Made by a program: the position numbers and the translations under genes
Shown here: in pieces, positions 1-6,321 of the stretch
How positions within the stretch are numbered: the stretch's first letter is position 1
How the letters are laid out: each line of letters opens with the position of its first letter
Assembly: GCA_041623475.1 (NCBI GenBank)
Contig: JBFJWU010000164.1
Location: forward strand, 1 to 7,402
Direction: 5' to 3'
Length of the DNA: 7,402 nt
Source of the DNA: JBFJWU01 sp041623475 [NCBI: bacterium]
Lineage (GTDB): Bacteria; J088
The notes under the pieces: generated by a model
Databases searched by the model: none
What the model saw: the letters and a program-made list of their open reading frames with translations, nothing else
What the model was told of the DNA's origin: nothing

Positions 1-533
1 CGGCGTCGTTGCGCATCGTGGACGAAACGGACATCCTCCACCGACATGAACGCGTTGGGGTGGTATTCGTTGACGATCTTGGTGAATTTCTTCAGATTCC
101 GGCGCCGCATGACTGAAAAAACAATCCTGGCCCTGCCGGACTGCCCTGATGCGGCAACGTTTGTAATTCCGAATCCCTGTTCTGCCAATGCAGCCATCAA
201 CCCGGTTGCATCGTGGTTGGTAACAATTCGCGCCATCACCGTGCCGATCGCCAGCCGGTCTTCAATCACTGCCCCCACCCAGGTCCCTCCGCCAAAGCCA
301 GCGGCATAGGCGGTCAAATTCAGAATATTCAGCTCACCGCCAAGAATCTTGCTGACGGCAAGCAGAAAGACAAACACCTCGGAAAATCCAACAACGCTTG
401 CGGCCAATCGGTATCCGCGCCCGACGATCAGCAGGCGCAAAGTGTCCAGCGCGATGTAAACAACACCACCGGCAAACAGGCTGGCGGCGGTCAGGATTTC
501 CGGGATCGACACGTCCCAGGGCAGGGATTCCAT
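1..533 (-). CDS. UPF0316/DUF2179-family membrane protein (3' end cut by window edge)
   Basis: Reading the minus strand from ATG at 533 gives 177 open codons that reach the left edge without a stop. The N-terminal half is hydrophobic, with likely membrane segments near residues 10-30, 41-63 and 69-88. A Gly-rich stretch (about 79-88, GFGGGTWVGA) is followed by IEDRLAIG, the pattern I associate with UPF0316 proteins. Residues about 110-172 form a soluble DUF2179-like domain (GLMAALAEQGFGIT, then RRRNLKKFTKIV and HPNAFMSVEDVR). The family is usually about 170-200 residues, so little is missing. Its molecular function is not established; the DUF2179 domain also ends YitT-type membrane proteins. 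The ATG directly follows the TGA of the aspartate kinase gene with no spacer and no clear ribosome binding site, so translation probably depends on coupling. This places it as a fifth gene of the ect operon. Family is fairly sure; the role in osmoadaptation is inference. Confidence 0.8.
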   Translation of the reverse strand, partial: MESLPWDVSIPEILTAASLFAGGVVYIALDTLRLLIVGRGYRLAASVVGFSEVFVFLLAVSKILGGELNILNLTAYAAGFGGGTWVGAVIEDRLAIGTVMARIVTNHDATGLMAALAEQGFGITNVAASGQSGRARIVFSVMRRRNLKKFTKIVNEYHPNAFMSVEDVRFVHDAQRR

Positions 534-2147
534 TCAATCAGCTACCGTCATCTCGCCAATTGGATCCGACTGGTGCCCTGCCAGGATGTCAACACCGTCT
601 GCAACCAGTTCGTCGTGAATGGTCTTGACAATCTGGTTAATTCGATGCCGCTCGCGACCCTCTGAGCCAACTCGGTTTCGGTGAAATGTCGCCGTAACGG
701 TTCGCGCACCGAACTGGTAGCCCGTCGATGCGGTGGCCTGCAGCGAGTGGACCAGCCGGTTGAACCGCTCGGACAAGTCCGGGGTCAGGTTTCCAACCAC
801 CCGAACGTACCAGATTGGATTAATCTGCGGCTGGAATCCGCTGTCGCTCAACTCGCGGGCCGCGAATTCGATATTCTCGTCCGTGCCCGAAACGATAAAA
901 TCGGTGCCGCTGCGGTGGTGATAAACTTCGGCAACATTTACGTCGTTGGTCAGGAAGAACTGCAACAACTTGATCAACCCTCCCGGTTCATCGGGAACGG
1001 TTCCAACGTGGATACCGGTCGATGGTTCCGGATGGGTTACCAGAAAGAACCCGTCCGGCAGTTGGAATCCAGAAATCTCCGTATATTCGCTGGGATCGGC
1101 CGGATTAAAGATGTGCACCGGAATACCAGCCGCTTTGACCGGGTCAATTGCGCGAGAATAGATATTGCCTGCCTCGGTGGCCAGTTCGTAGTCCAGCTTT
1201 TTGACAGTGCGGGCGCTGTCTCCGACCAGCATGTCATCACAGGTCAGGACCCCCTTTGTCTCTTTGACAAATCCAACAAATTCGGCACCCAGCGCCATGC
1301 CTGCAAATGTTGCCGTCAAGTCCGACCCGCCGCGCCCCAGGCACGTCCGATAGACATTGTTATAGCGTTCTTCGATGTTTTTCGGGTCGTCCTCGTTCAG
1401 AATGCCCTTGTATTCATCCTGCGGGTCGTAGATCCCGTCAAAGCCCGACAAAACGGGCACAATTCCATGGTCCAGATACCTGCCAAGCAGAATCTCGCGT
1501 ACGTTGGTGCTGGCTTTCTGCCATTCGATTTTAGCGTTCAGGTAATTCCCGTCTGTGATCAGTCCGGCGGTCAAGCCGCTGACCGCCGCAGCATTCATGG
1601 GAAACTTTCCCTTTTCGTATTTTGCGTTCAAGTAGGCTGCGATGATCGACGTTGACAGGCGTTCCCCGGCAGTAATGATATTGGCTTCCAGGCTTGCGAT
1701 CGATTCCGATGCCTGGCAACAGACGTTTGCCATCAGGACGACCTGTTCGATCTGTTCCTGCACCCTGGCAATCAATTCCCGGTTGCCTTCGACCTGCAGA
1801 TCGTTCATCAGTTCCTGGTGCGGTTCCATCAGGCGCTCGCGAAACGCTTCCAGTCCGGTGGTCAGCGTAGGGTACGAAAGAATTCTTGATCGAAACCCCT
1901 GCAGTTCATCGGTAATACTGACTTTATCCGAGCTTCCCGATCGCCCTCGGCGATACGCAGAAAAAACAGGAACAACGTAGTAGCCACGTTCCAGGAAATC
2001 CGCGATTACGTTTCGGGCCTGCCTGATACGCCCTTCCGATCGCGTCGAACCGACTGTGGTACCACCGAATTTCAGGACCGCAATTGGCTTCTGCGAAGGC
2101 CGGAGCGGCAACGCACCAATCCCCTGGGACACGACGGTTCCGTTCAT
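534..2147 (-). CDS. ask: Aspartate kinase (ectoine-cluster associated, GRGGSD type, two ACT domains)
   Basis: This 537-residue protein should phosphorylate L-aspartate with ATP, the committed step toward aspartate semialdehyde, the precursor of diaminobutyrate. The kinase domain starts with KFGGTTVGS (26-34), has TAGERLS around 159-165 and GRGGSD at 271-276, then [13 protein letters not shown] (293-305). Two ACT-like regions follow at about 380-440 and 446-525. I chose the ATG at 2147 because the reading frame upstream of it (open to 2498) is only ectC out of frame, and because this ATG overlaps the ectC stop as ATGA, a coupling arrangement. It is longer than most single-function kinases (about 400-480). 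Part of the excess is an acidic insert of roughly 20 residues (about 241-264) just before GRGGSD. The Ask_Ect isoenzymes that normally accompany ectABC lack GRGGSD as I remember them, so this looks like a different subclass recruited to the operon. Enzyme identity is very likely; subclass and feedback behaviour are inferred. Confidence 0.9.
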   Translation of the reverse strand: MNGTVVSQGIGALPLRPSQKPIAVLKFGGTTVGSTRSEGRIRQARNVIADFLERGYYVVPVFSAYRRGRSGSSDKVSITDELQGFRSRILSYPTLTTGLEAFRERLMEPHQELMNDLQVEGNRELIARVQEQIEQVVLMANVCCQASESIASLEANIITAGERLSTSIIAAYLNAKYEKGKFPMNAAAVSGLTAGLITDGNYLNAKIEWQKASTNVREILLGRYLDHGIVPVLSGFDGIYDPQDEYKGILNEDDPKNIEERYNNVYRTCLGRGGSDLTATFAGMALGAEFVGFVKETKGVLTCDDMLVGDSARTVKKLDYELATEAGNIYSRAIDPVKAAGIPVHIFNPADPSEYTEISGFQLPDGFFLVTHPEPSTGIHVGTVPDEPGGLIKLLQFFLTNDVNVAEVYHHRSGTDFIVSGTDENIEFAARELSDSGFQPQINPIWYVRVVGNLTPDLSERFNRLVHSLQATASTGYQFGARTVTATFHRNRVGSEGRERHRINQIVKTIHDELVADGVDILAGHQSDPIGEMTVAD

Positions 2148-2557
2148 CGTGCGACTGCCTGTTCGGAAACCCGATCCGCGGTCAAGTCGTACGAGCCGTC
2201 GGAATTGTGGACCTCGTTGCCAATCAACGGCGGAGTGAAGACACATGCCACGGTCATTTCGGACTCTGCACGCAGCCAGTGTCGGTCGTGCTGGTCCAGC
2301 GCATAGATGGTCCCAGGCTCGATTACGTGAACCTCGCCACTTGCCCGATCTTCGATTTCGCCGTTGCCGGAAATGCAATAAACCGATTCCAGATGATTCT
2401 GGTAATGGAGTTCGAGCTCGGCACCTGATTCGATCGTCGTAATGTGGAAGGAGAATCCCATTTTGTCTTCTTTCAACAACAAACGGACGCTCCGCCATCC
2501 GGGACCGGAAATACTGCGAGCAGACCGTTCAGCGTCTTTTAGCTTGCGGACAATCAT
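2144..2557 (-). CDS. ectC: L-ectoine synthase EctC
   Basis: EctC is a cytoplasmic cupin enzyme that closes the ring of N-gamma-acetyl-diaminobutyrate with loss of water, giving ectoine. The 137-residue product is the usual length and matches the family along its whole length: GFSFHITTI (34-42), [19 protein letters not shown] in the first cupin block, [17 protein letters not shown] in the second, and [17 protein letters not shown] near the end. Glu57, Tyr85 and His93, the iron ligands described for characterised EctC, fall at exactly those numbers here. The start is ATG at 2557, five nucleotides after the ectB stop, with no obvious ribosome binding site of its own, so it is probably coupled to ectB. 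Its TGA overlaps the ATG of the aspartate kinase gene. Confidence 0.97.
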   Translation of the reverse strand: MIVRKLKDAERSARSISGPGWRSVRLLLKEDKMGFSFHITTIESGAELELHYQNHLESVYCISGNGEIEDRASGEVHVIEPGTIYALDQHDRHWLRAESEMTVACVFTPPLIGNEVHNSDGSYDLTADRVSEQAVAR

Positions 2558-2562
2558 TACAG

Positions 2563-3888
2563 TCAGTTGGCCGGTGTTGCCGGTTGATTGACTTCGACGT
2601 GGTCGAAATAGTCCCGGTCTTCAGGTACTTCAGCCCCGGCTTCCAGGACTGCTGCAACGCTTTGTTCGATAATGTCCAGTCCACAATTCAAATTACGGTC
2701 TGAGATTGTCAAAGGACACAGGCATTTGACGACCTGGTCGTCGGCACCGCTGGTTTCGATAATCATGTTCCGGCGAAAGGCCTCGGTCGTGATTTTGTCA
2801 GCCAACTCGCCGCTGACACAGTTCAGGCCGCGAAACATACCCCGTCCTCGCGCCGTAAAGTTGCCTTCGCCATAAGTATCGACGATTGACTGCAGGCGCG
2901 TCGCAATCAAATCGCCCTTCTTTTCGACAGATTTGGCGAAACTGTCATCCACCCAAAAGGACTCAATCGCTGCCGTCGCCGTAACAAAGGCCATGTTGTT
3001 CCCTCGAAATGTGCCGTTGTGCTCACCGGGTTTCCACTGATCCAACTCCGGCCTGATTAATACCAGGGCAAATGGCAAACCGTAGCCGCTCAGGGATTTT
3101 GACATTGTCACGATGTCCGGTTTTATCCCCGCGGTCTCGAAACTGAAATACGTTCCGGTGCGACCGCATCCGGCCTGGATGTCGTCAACGATCAACAAAA
3201 CGTCATGGCGATTGCAGACGGCCTGCAGGTTTCGCAGCCAGGACAGGGACGCAGCGTGAATGCCGCCCTCGCCCTGGACGGTCTCGACAATCACGGCGGC
3301 CGGCAGATCCACTCCGCTCGACGAATCGCTCAAAACTTTGTCGAGATAGTAAGTCGTGTCAACGTCGTCTCCCATGTACCCGTCATATGGCATCCGTGTT
3401 ACGCCCCCGAGGGCGGATCCGGCGGCCTGGCGATGATGTGAGTTGCCTGTAGCCGCCAGCGATCCAAGGGTCACGCCATGAAAACCGTTGGTGAAGGCAA
3501 TAATGTTGTCCCGCCCCGTAACGTTCCGGGCGATCTTGAGGGCAGCCTCAACTGCATTGGTCCCGGTTGGTCCCGTGAACTGGAGCACATATTCCAACTG
3601 GCGAGGCTTCAGGATGTAATCATTAAAAACCTCCAGAAACCGTTGTTTTGCCGCTGTATGCAGGTCCAGACTATGGGACACACCGTCGCGCTGCACGTAG
3701 TCGACCAGCGCCTGCTTGAAGATCGGATTATTGTGACCGTAGTTCAAAGTCCCGGCTCCGGCCAGGAAGTCCAGGTACTCTGTTCCGTCCCGGTCATAAA
3801 TATGGTCGCCCTGCGCCCGGTCAAAAACAACCGGGAACGAGCGCGCGTAGCTTTGAACCTCGGACTCGATGAGGTCGAATATCTTCAC
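2563..3888 (-). CDS. ectB: L-2,4-diaminobutyrate:2-oxoglutarate transaminase EctB
   Basis: EctB is a PLP-dependent class III aminotransferase that transfers the amino group of glutamate to aspartate semialdehyde, making L-2,4-diaminobutyrate. The 441-residue sequence has the family pattern: an N-terminal block with [15 protein letters not shown] (41-55), the cofactor-phosphate region [14 protein letters not shown] (105-118), [18 protein letters not shown] (132-149), [13 protein letters not shown] (233-245) with the acidic pyridine-N ligand, and [11 protein letters not shown], where Lys264 should form the Schiff base. The GTG start at 3888 is chosen because AGGAGG lies 4 nt upstream and the N-terminus [19 protein letters not shown] fits the family. 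The C-terminal tail past about residue 425 is variable in EctB proteins. It sits 12 nt after ectA and 5 nt before ectC. Confidence 0.97.
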   Translation of the reverse strand: MKIFDLIESEVQSYARSFPVVFDRAQGDHIYDRDGTEYLDFLAGAGTLNYGHNNPIFKQALVDYVQRDGVSHSLDLHTAAKQRFLEVFNDYILKPRQLEYVLQFTGPTGTNAVEAALKIARNVTGRDNIIAFTNGFHGVTLGSLAATGNSHHRQAAGSALGGVTRMPYDGYMGDDVDTTYYLDKVLSDSSSGVDLPAAVIVETVQGEGGIHAASLSWLRNLQAVCNRHDVLLIVDDIQAGCGRTGTYFSFETAGIKPDIVTMSKSLSGYGLPFALVLIRPELDQWKPGEHNGTFRGNNMAFVTATAAIESFWVDDSFAKSVEKKGDLIATRLQSIVDTYGEGNFTARGRGMFRGLNCVSGELADKITTEAFRRNMIIETSGADDQVVKCLCPLTISDRNLNCGLDIIEQSVAAVLEAGAEVPEDRDYFDHVEVNQPATPAN

Positions 3889-3892
3889 AGTT

Positions 3893-3898
3893 CCTCCT
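3893..3898 (-). promoter_or_regulatory. Ribosome binding site of ectB
   Basis: The minus strand reads AGGAGG then AACT then GTG in the ectA-ectB junction. It is the only strong Shine-Dalgarno sequence in the operon and fixes the GTG at 3888 as the ectB start. The spacing of 4 nt is slightly short. Confidence 0.7.
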
Positions 3899-3900
3899 GG

Positions 3901-4422
3901 TCAGGTTTCGTCGAAAATGGTTTTATTGAGTTCTTCATATGCGATTGGTCCGATCGAAAACAGGTGTTCGGATTCGTGGCGACCACGGAAATGGTTATCC
4001 TTGTCAAAGAACGGGGTAACGGAGCACGTGGTCCCAAGGTGCTTCGCCAATGACCTGAACATGCCCGCGGATGCTTTGTTATCCGGTGTCACGGTTGTCT
4101 CCAGATAATTGACGCCCGGGCCCAGTCGTTGCAACAATCTGATGATCATTTGCCGGGCCAGTCCCTTCCGTCGACCGTTCTCCCCGACCATTACCTGCCA
4201 GAGAAAATAGACTTTCGGCCGGTCAGGTACAAGAAACCCGGACACAAATCCCACCATCTCCCCATTTATCTCGGCAACCATGGCCGTTCTGGCGAAATGA
4301 GTACATTGCAACAAGTTGCAATAGACCGAATTCCTGTCCAGGGGCGGACAGGCCTCTACCAGCCGGTGTACTCGCACTCCGTCCGTACTGACCGGCGTAC
4401 GAAATTCGATTTCTGCTGTCAT
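3901..4422 (-). CDS. ectA: L-2,4-diaminobutyrate N-gamma-acetyltransferase EctA
   Basis: EctA is a GNAT-fold acetyltransferase that moves the acetyl group of acetyl-CoA onto the gamma-amino group of diaminobutyrate. The 173-residue product carries the characteristic blocks: VEACPPLDRNSVYCNLLQCTHF (about 22-43), the EINGEMVGFVSGFLVPDRP beta segment (51-69), FLWQVMVGENGRRKGLARQM with the acetyl-CoA pyrophosphate loop (about 73-92), and LETTVTPDNKASAGMFRSLA (107-126). The ATG at 4422 gives the expected N-terminus. Only a weak AGG lies in front of it, with a small hairpin just upstream. It is the first gene of the operon, after a predicted leader of about 105 nt, and ends 12 nt before ectB. Confidence 0.97.
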   Translation of the reverse strand: MTAEIEFRTPVSTDGVRVHRLVEACPPLDRNSVYCNLLQCTHFARTAMVAEINGEMVGFVSGFLVPDRPKVYFLWQVMVGENGRRKGLARQMIIRLLQRLGPGVNYLETTVTPDNKASAGMFRSLAKHLGTTCSVTPFFDKDNHFRGRHESEHLFSIGPIAYEELNKTIFDET

Positions 4423-4432
4423 TTGTGACCTG

Positions 4433-4451
4433 TTGGCCCGAACTCAGCCAA
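4433..4451 (-). promoter_or_regulatory. Small hairpin in the ect mRNA leader next to the ectA start
   Basis: On the minus strand TTGGC and GCCAA, separated by 9 nt, form a 5-bp stem that ends two nucleotides before the weak AGG ribosome binding site of ectA and 10 nt before its ATG. It is preceded by a short T run. The stem is short and could be chance. If real, it might modulate ectA translation. Confidence 0.25.
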
Positions 4452-4520
4452 AAAATTTCACTTCAAAGGTTTCCATGCACGAGAAAACCCGAAGAAACGC
4501 AATTTATTCAAGGAAATTAC

Positions 4521-4532
4521 TTACAGTTGTAA
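4521..4532. promoter_or_regulatory. Second, overlapping dyad next to the ect -10 box
   Basis: TTACA-GT-TGTAA is a perfect 5-bp inverted repeat with a 2-bp centre. Its right half overlaps the larger palindrome at 4526-4541, and it covers the region from the predicted ect transcription start downstream. A second dimer site or an alternative register for EctR is possible. Confidence 0.4.
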
Positions 4533-4541
4533 TATTATAAC
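4526..4541. promoter_or_regulatory. Candidate EctR operator (16-bp near-palindrome)
   Basis: GTTGTAATATTATAAC is symmetric except for one base pair (positions 4 and 13), with TAATATTA at its core. It contains the ect -10 hexamer and reaches the predicted ect start point. MarR-family EctR proteins are known to repress ect operons by binding a pseudo-palindrome over the -10 region, and an EctR homologue is encoded 72 bp away on the other strand. Binding here is inferred. The plus strand also reads TATAAC at 4536-4541, a possible -10 for ectR, but no good -35 pairs with it. Confidence 0.6.
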
Positions 4542-4563
4542 AGGACCATTCCCGTGGATTCAA
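4534..4563 (-). promoter_or_regulatory. Predicted ectABC-ask promoter
   Basis: On the minus strand TTGAAT (4563-4558) is followed after 18 bp by a perfect TATAAT (4539-4534). The predicted start is near 4527, giving a leader of about 105 nt before ectA. The -35 matches the consensus at four of six positions and the spacer is one base long, as is common for regulated promoters. Confidence 0.65.
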
Positions 4564-4612
4564 GGATCTGGGAGAATATGTTCGATTGCCGGGCAGCGCT
4601 TGTGGGAAGTAA

Positions 4613-5113
4613 ATGAACGACCAGAATGGCCGATGCAACGACGTGCTTGTGGCGCTTCGCCGTCTGATTCGAGCGACGGATCTTCATTCCCGGCACCTGG
4701 CCAAAACTTCGGGCCTGACATCTCCGCAATTGCTTTTGCTTCAGGCCATCCATGACAACCAACAGGTCACAATCCGACACCTCGCAGACCAAATCAGCCT
4801 CAGTCAGGCAACCGTCACGACGATTCTGAATCGACTGGAAACGCGCGGATTGGTCCGGCGCCAGCGGTCTGACTCGGACCGCCGGAAAGTACATACACAC
4901 CTGACCAAAGAAGGGCAATCTGTCCTGGATGCCGCGCCAGCACCGCTGCAAAGCCAATTTGTTGAGCGCTTCAGCAAATTGGATGACTGGGAACAGACCG
5001 CGATTGTGTCGGCTCTCCAGCGAGTGGCCCACATGATGGACGCCTCGGATCTCGACGCGTCTCCGGTACTTGATGTCGGCGCCATGGACCGGCAGCCGGA
5101 ACAGGCGGAGTGA
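4613..5113 (+). CDS. ectR: EctR-like MarR-family transcriptional regulator of the ect operon
   Basis: This 166-residue protein has the MarR winged-helix layout: an N-terminal dimerisation helix with VLVALRRLIRATDLHSRHLA (11-30), the first DNA-binding helix around SGLTSPQLLLL (33-43), the HTH IRHLADQISLSQATVTTILN (about 54-73), and a wing with RSDSDRRKVHTHLT (85-98) carrying the conserved D-x-R. The C-terminal DASPVLDVGAMDR (148-160) is the tail I associate with EctR proteins of ect clusters. An in-frame TAA immediately precedes the ATG at 4613, so this is the only possible ATG start; GGGAAG just upstream is a weak ribosome binding site. It is divergent from ectA across 190 bp. By family precedent it should repress ectABC-ask at low salinity and perhaps itself. 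Confidence 0.92.
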   Translation: MNDQNGRCNDVLVALRRLIRATDLHSRHLAKTSGLTSPQLLLLQAIHDNQQVTIRHLADQISLSQATVTTILNRLETRGLVRRQRSDSDRRKVHTHLTKEGQSVLDAAPAPLQSQFVERFSKLDDWEQTAIVSALQRVAHMMDASDLDASPVLDVGAMDRQPEQAE

Positions 5114-5196
5114 CAAGTCCACATCGCCGGGACCAGTCCGACAAGACGAACGTATCATATAGACCGGTCAATGCCAGATGAGGATGTGGCGCCAGA
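5114..5196 (+). other. Spacer between ectR and the hydrolase gene
   Basis: These 83 bp show no convincing promoter or T-tailed terminator. There is an 8-bp perfect palindrome GACCGGTC (5162-5169) and a small GGAC-CA-GTCC dyad (5130-5139). Neither has a known role. Co-transcription of the hydrolase gene with ectR is therefore possible. Confidence 0.35.
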
Positions 5197-5961
5197 GTGC
5201 TTGAAACTGCAACGCTTGACCCAACGGTCATCAAACAACAGTTCGCCGACCCCGCCCGGTCAATCGTCCACGACTACCGCAGCGACAGTGATAACCTCCT
5301 GGTCTCCTTTGGTGGATACGATGCCCGCGCAAAACAGCCCAGGTTTCAGTTCAAGGGGGCATCCGCCAACTGGCCCGCGCGAAAGATATTTGTCCGGGAT
5401 ATCCCGAACGCGTTTTACAGTGCCGGAATGCCTGGCCTGACGGCAAACATCGAAGAGACAGCCGATCTGCTGCGACAGGAGATCCATCAGTTATCGCCCA
5501 CGCATACTGTTTTTATCGGCAACTCGGCGGGCGGCTACGCGGCTGCATTGATCGGGGCCTGGCTGAACATTGATTCGGTCATTGCGATTGCGCCACCGAT
5601 TACGTACTCCATCATCAGATGCATTCGCCTGGGCACGATAAACCGCGTTATCGCCTCTGTGGTCGCAAACACCTGGAAACAGGTGATCGGAAAGCCAAGA
5701 TACCCCAGCCTGGATTATGCCCTGGCAGAGGTTGAATTTGACACTCGGGTCCACGTGTATTACTCAACCGACCACCGGGCCGACACCGTGTCTGCAGAGT
5801 TGCTCGGCAGGGTCCCGGGGATATCGACCCATCCGTATCCACGCGGCGGGCACCTTTTGGCCACAATGTTGCACCAGACGGGCGAGCTGGACGCAATTGT
5901 AGAAGCTGCCTTGGCAGGCCAGGACATCCCACTGGACGCAGCCGCGATCGCGGGCACTTGA
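5197..5961 (+). CDS. Alpha/beta-hydrolase-fold protein, unknown substrate
   Basis: A 254-residue protein without signal peptide or membrane helix. It has the core of an alpha/beta hydrolase: a strand LLVSFGG (34-40), FIGNSAGG (106-113) as the nucleophile elbow with Ser110 in G-x-S-x-G, a strand VIAIAPP (128-134), VHVYYSTDHRADT (185-197) where Asp192 or Asp196 could be the acid, and GGHLLA with His219 as the likely base. The segment about 136-180 would be a lid. I cannot name the substrate; related proteins are often annotated only as hypothetical or alpha/beta hydrolase. The start is GTG at 5197, because an in-frame TGA lies at 5179-5181 and no ATG falls between. GAGG at 5180-5183 is rather far upstream for a ribosome binding site. 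Position between ectR and two regulatory/ion-transport genes hints at stress or envelope function, but this is guesswork. Confidence 0.75.
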   Translation: MLETATLDPTVIKQQFADPARSIVHDYRSDSDNLLVSFGGYDARAKQPRFQFKGASANWPARKIFVRDIPNAFYSAGMPGLTANIEETADLLRQEIHQLSPTHTVFIGNSAGGYAAALIGAWLNIDSVIAIAPPITYSIIRCIRLGTINRVIASVVANTWKQVIGKPRYPSLDYALAEVEFDTRVHVYYSTDHRADTVSAELLGRVPGISTHPYPRGGHLLATMLHQTGELDAIVEAALAGQDIPLDAAAIAGT

Positions 5962-5986
5962 CACGAAATATTTTTTATGCAATAAT
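5958..5986 (+). promoter_or_regulatory. Consensus sigma70-type promoter of the winged-helix gene
   Basis: TTGACA (5958-5963), 17 bp, then AATAAT (5981-5986): a perfect -35, optimal spacing and five of six matches at -10. The -35 overlaps the TGA of the hydrolase gene. Transcription should start near 5992-5994, only two to four bases before the ATG at 5996. Confidence 0.75.
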
Positions 5987-5993
5987 TTTCGTG
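5962..5993. promoter_or_regulatory. Inverted repeat over the winged-helix promoter (CACGAAA-N18-TTTCGTG)
   Basis: A perfect 7-bp inverted repeat with an 18-bp centre encloses the promoter spacer and -10 box. The same core arms at the same distance (CGAAA-N18-TTTCG) occur before the antiporter gene at 6312-6339. It is a candidate operator, possibly for autoregulation by the winged-helix protein. Confidence 0.45.
5974..5989 (+). repeat. Copy 1 of a 16-bp AT-rich repeat
   Basis: TTTATGCAATAATTTT overlaps the -10 region of the winged-helix gene and matches 14 of 16 positions of 6306-6321 upstream of the antiporter. Low complexity makes chance similarity possible. Confidence 0.35.
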
Positions 5994-5995
5994 AA

Positions 5996-6292
5996 ATGGA
6001 AGCAGTAGATCGTAAACCTAAGTCCTGGACGTTCCTGACGAATCATTCGCAGGTCCTGTTGTGTATTGCGCGCAATCCACGAATGACAACCCGGGAAATT
6101 TCGTTTGAGGTTGGCATTACCGAACGAGCAGTGCAGGGTATCGTCCGTGACCTTGAAGAAGGCGGCTATATTCGGATCAGCAAGGACGGTCGCCGCAACC
6201 TGTATGAACTTGACGACGATAAGCCCATGAGACACCCGGCCCAGGAGGGACACACGGTACACGAACTGCTGGAAGTCCTGGCCCACGCCTAG
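5996..6292 (+). CDS. Small winged-helix (MarR/ArsR-like) DNA-binding protein
   Basis: A 98-residue protein made almost entirely of one winged helix-turn-helix domain. SWTFLTNHSQVLLCIARNP (10-28) forms the first helix, MTTREISFEVGITERAVQGIVRDLEEGGYI (30-59) the HTH with recognition helix TERAVQGIVRDLEE, and RISKDGRRNLYEL (60-72) the wing. A short tail ends in a helix VHELLEVLAHA. Proteins of this type are widespread and usually called winged-helix or MarR-like regulators without a known ligand; no metal-binding cysteine pair is seen. The ATG at 5996 is the first start in frame and no Shine-Dalgarno sequence precedes it; the promoter just upstream predicts an almost leaderless transcript. Likely targets are its own promoter and that of the following antiporter gene. 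Confidence 0.85.
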   Translation: MEAVDRKPKSWTFLTNHSQVLLCIARNPRMTTREISFEVGITERAVQGIVRDLEEGGYIRISKDGRRNLYELDDDKPMRHPAQEGHTVHELLEVLAHA

Positions 6293-6301
6293 GTTTTTTT
6301 T
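6277..6301 (+). terminator. Possible rho-independent terminator after the winged-helix gene
   Basis: CCTGG (6277-6281) can pair with CCTAGG (6288-6293, one bulged T) across a 6-nt loop, followed directly by eight T residues (6294-6301). The stem is short and includes the stop codon. The T run is convincing, the hairpin only moderately so. Confidence 0.4.
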
Positions 6302-6305
6302 GGAC

Positions 6306-6321
6306 TTTATGCGAAAATTTT
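6306..6321 (+). repeat. Copy 2 of a 16-bp AT-rich repeat
   Basis: TTTATGCGAAAATTTT differs from the copy at 5974-5989 at two positions. It overlaps the left arm of the CGAAA-N18-TTTCG dyad. Confidence 0.35.

Noticed and set aside
334-537. Minus-strand frame from a TTG at 537 (67 residues)
   Set aside because: Out of frame with the UPF0316 protein, whose frame from ATG 533 is hydrophobic and family-like through to the window edge.
681-1655. Long plus-strand open frame (324 codons) inside the kinase gene
   Set aside because: It is antisense to a clearly conserved kinase, with no family resemblance and no ribosome binding site; an effect of codon composition.
1930-1972. Possible frameshift in the kinase where an Arg/Gly/Ser-rich loop follows VFSAY
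   Set aside because: The other frames give no better family match and the kinase motifs on both sides are in one frame, so it is more likely a variable loop.
2148-2498. Upstream extension of the aspartate kinase frame to a start at 2498 (654 residues)
   Set aside because: The extra 117 residues are Arg/Gly-rich out-of-frame translation of ectC. The ATG at 2147 overlaps the ectC stop and gives a normal kinase N-terminus.
3478-4053. Plus-strand open frame of 191 codons across the ectA-ectB junction
   Set aside because: Antisense to two well-supported genes and no recognisable domain.
4535-5158. Minus-strand open frame of 207 codons opposite ectR
   Set aside because: Antisense to the EctR homologue; it would also run through the ect promoter. 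Composition is shadow-like.
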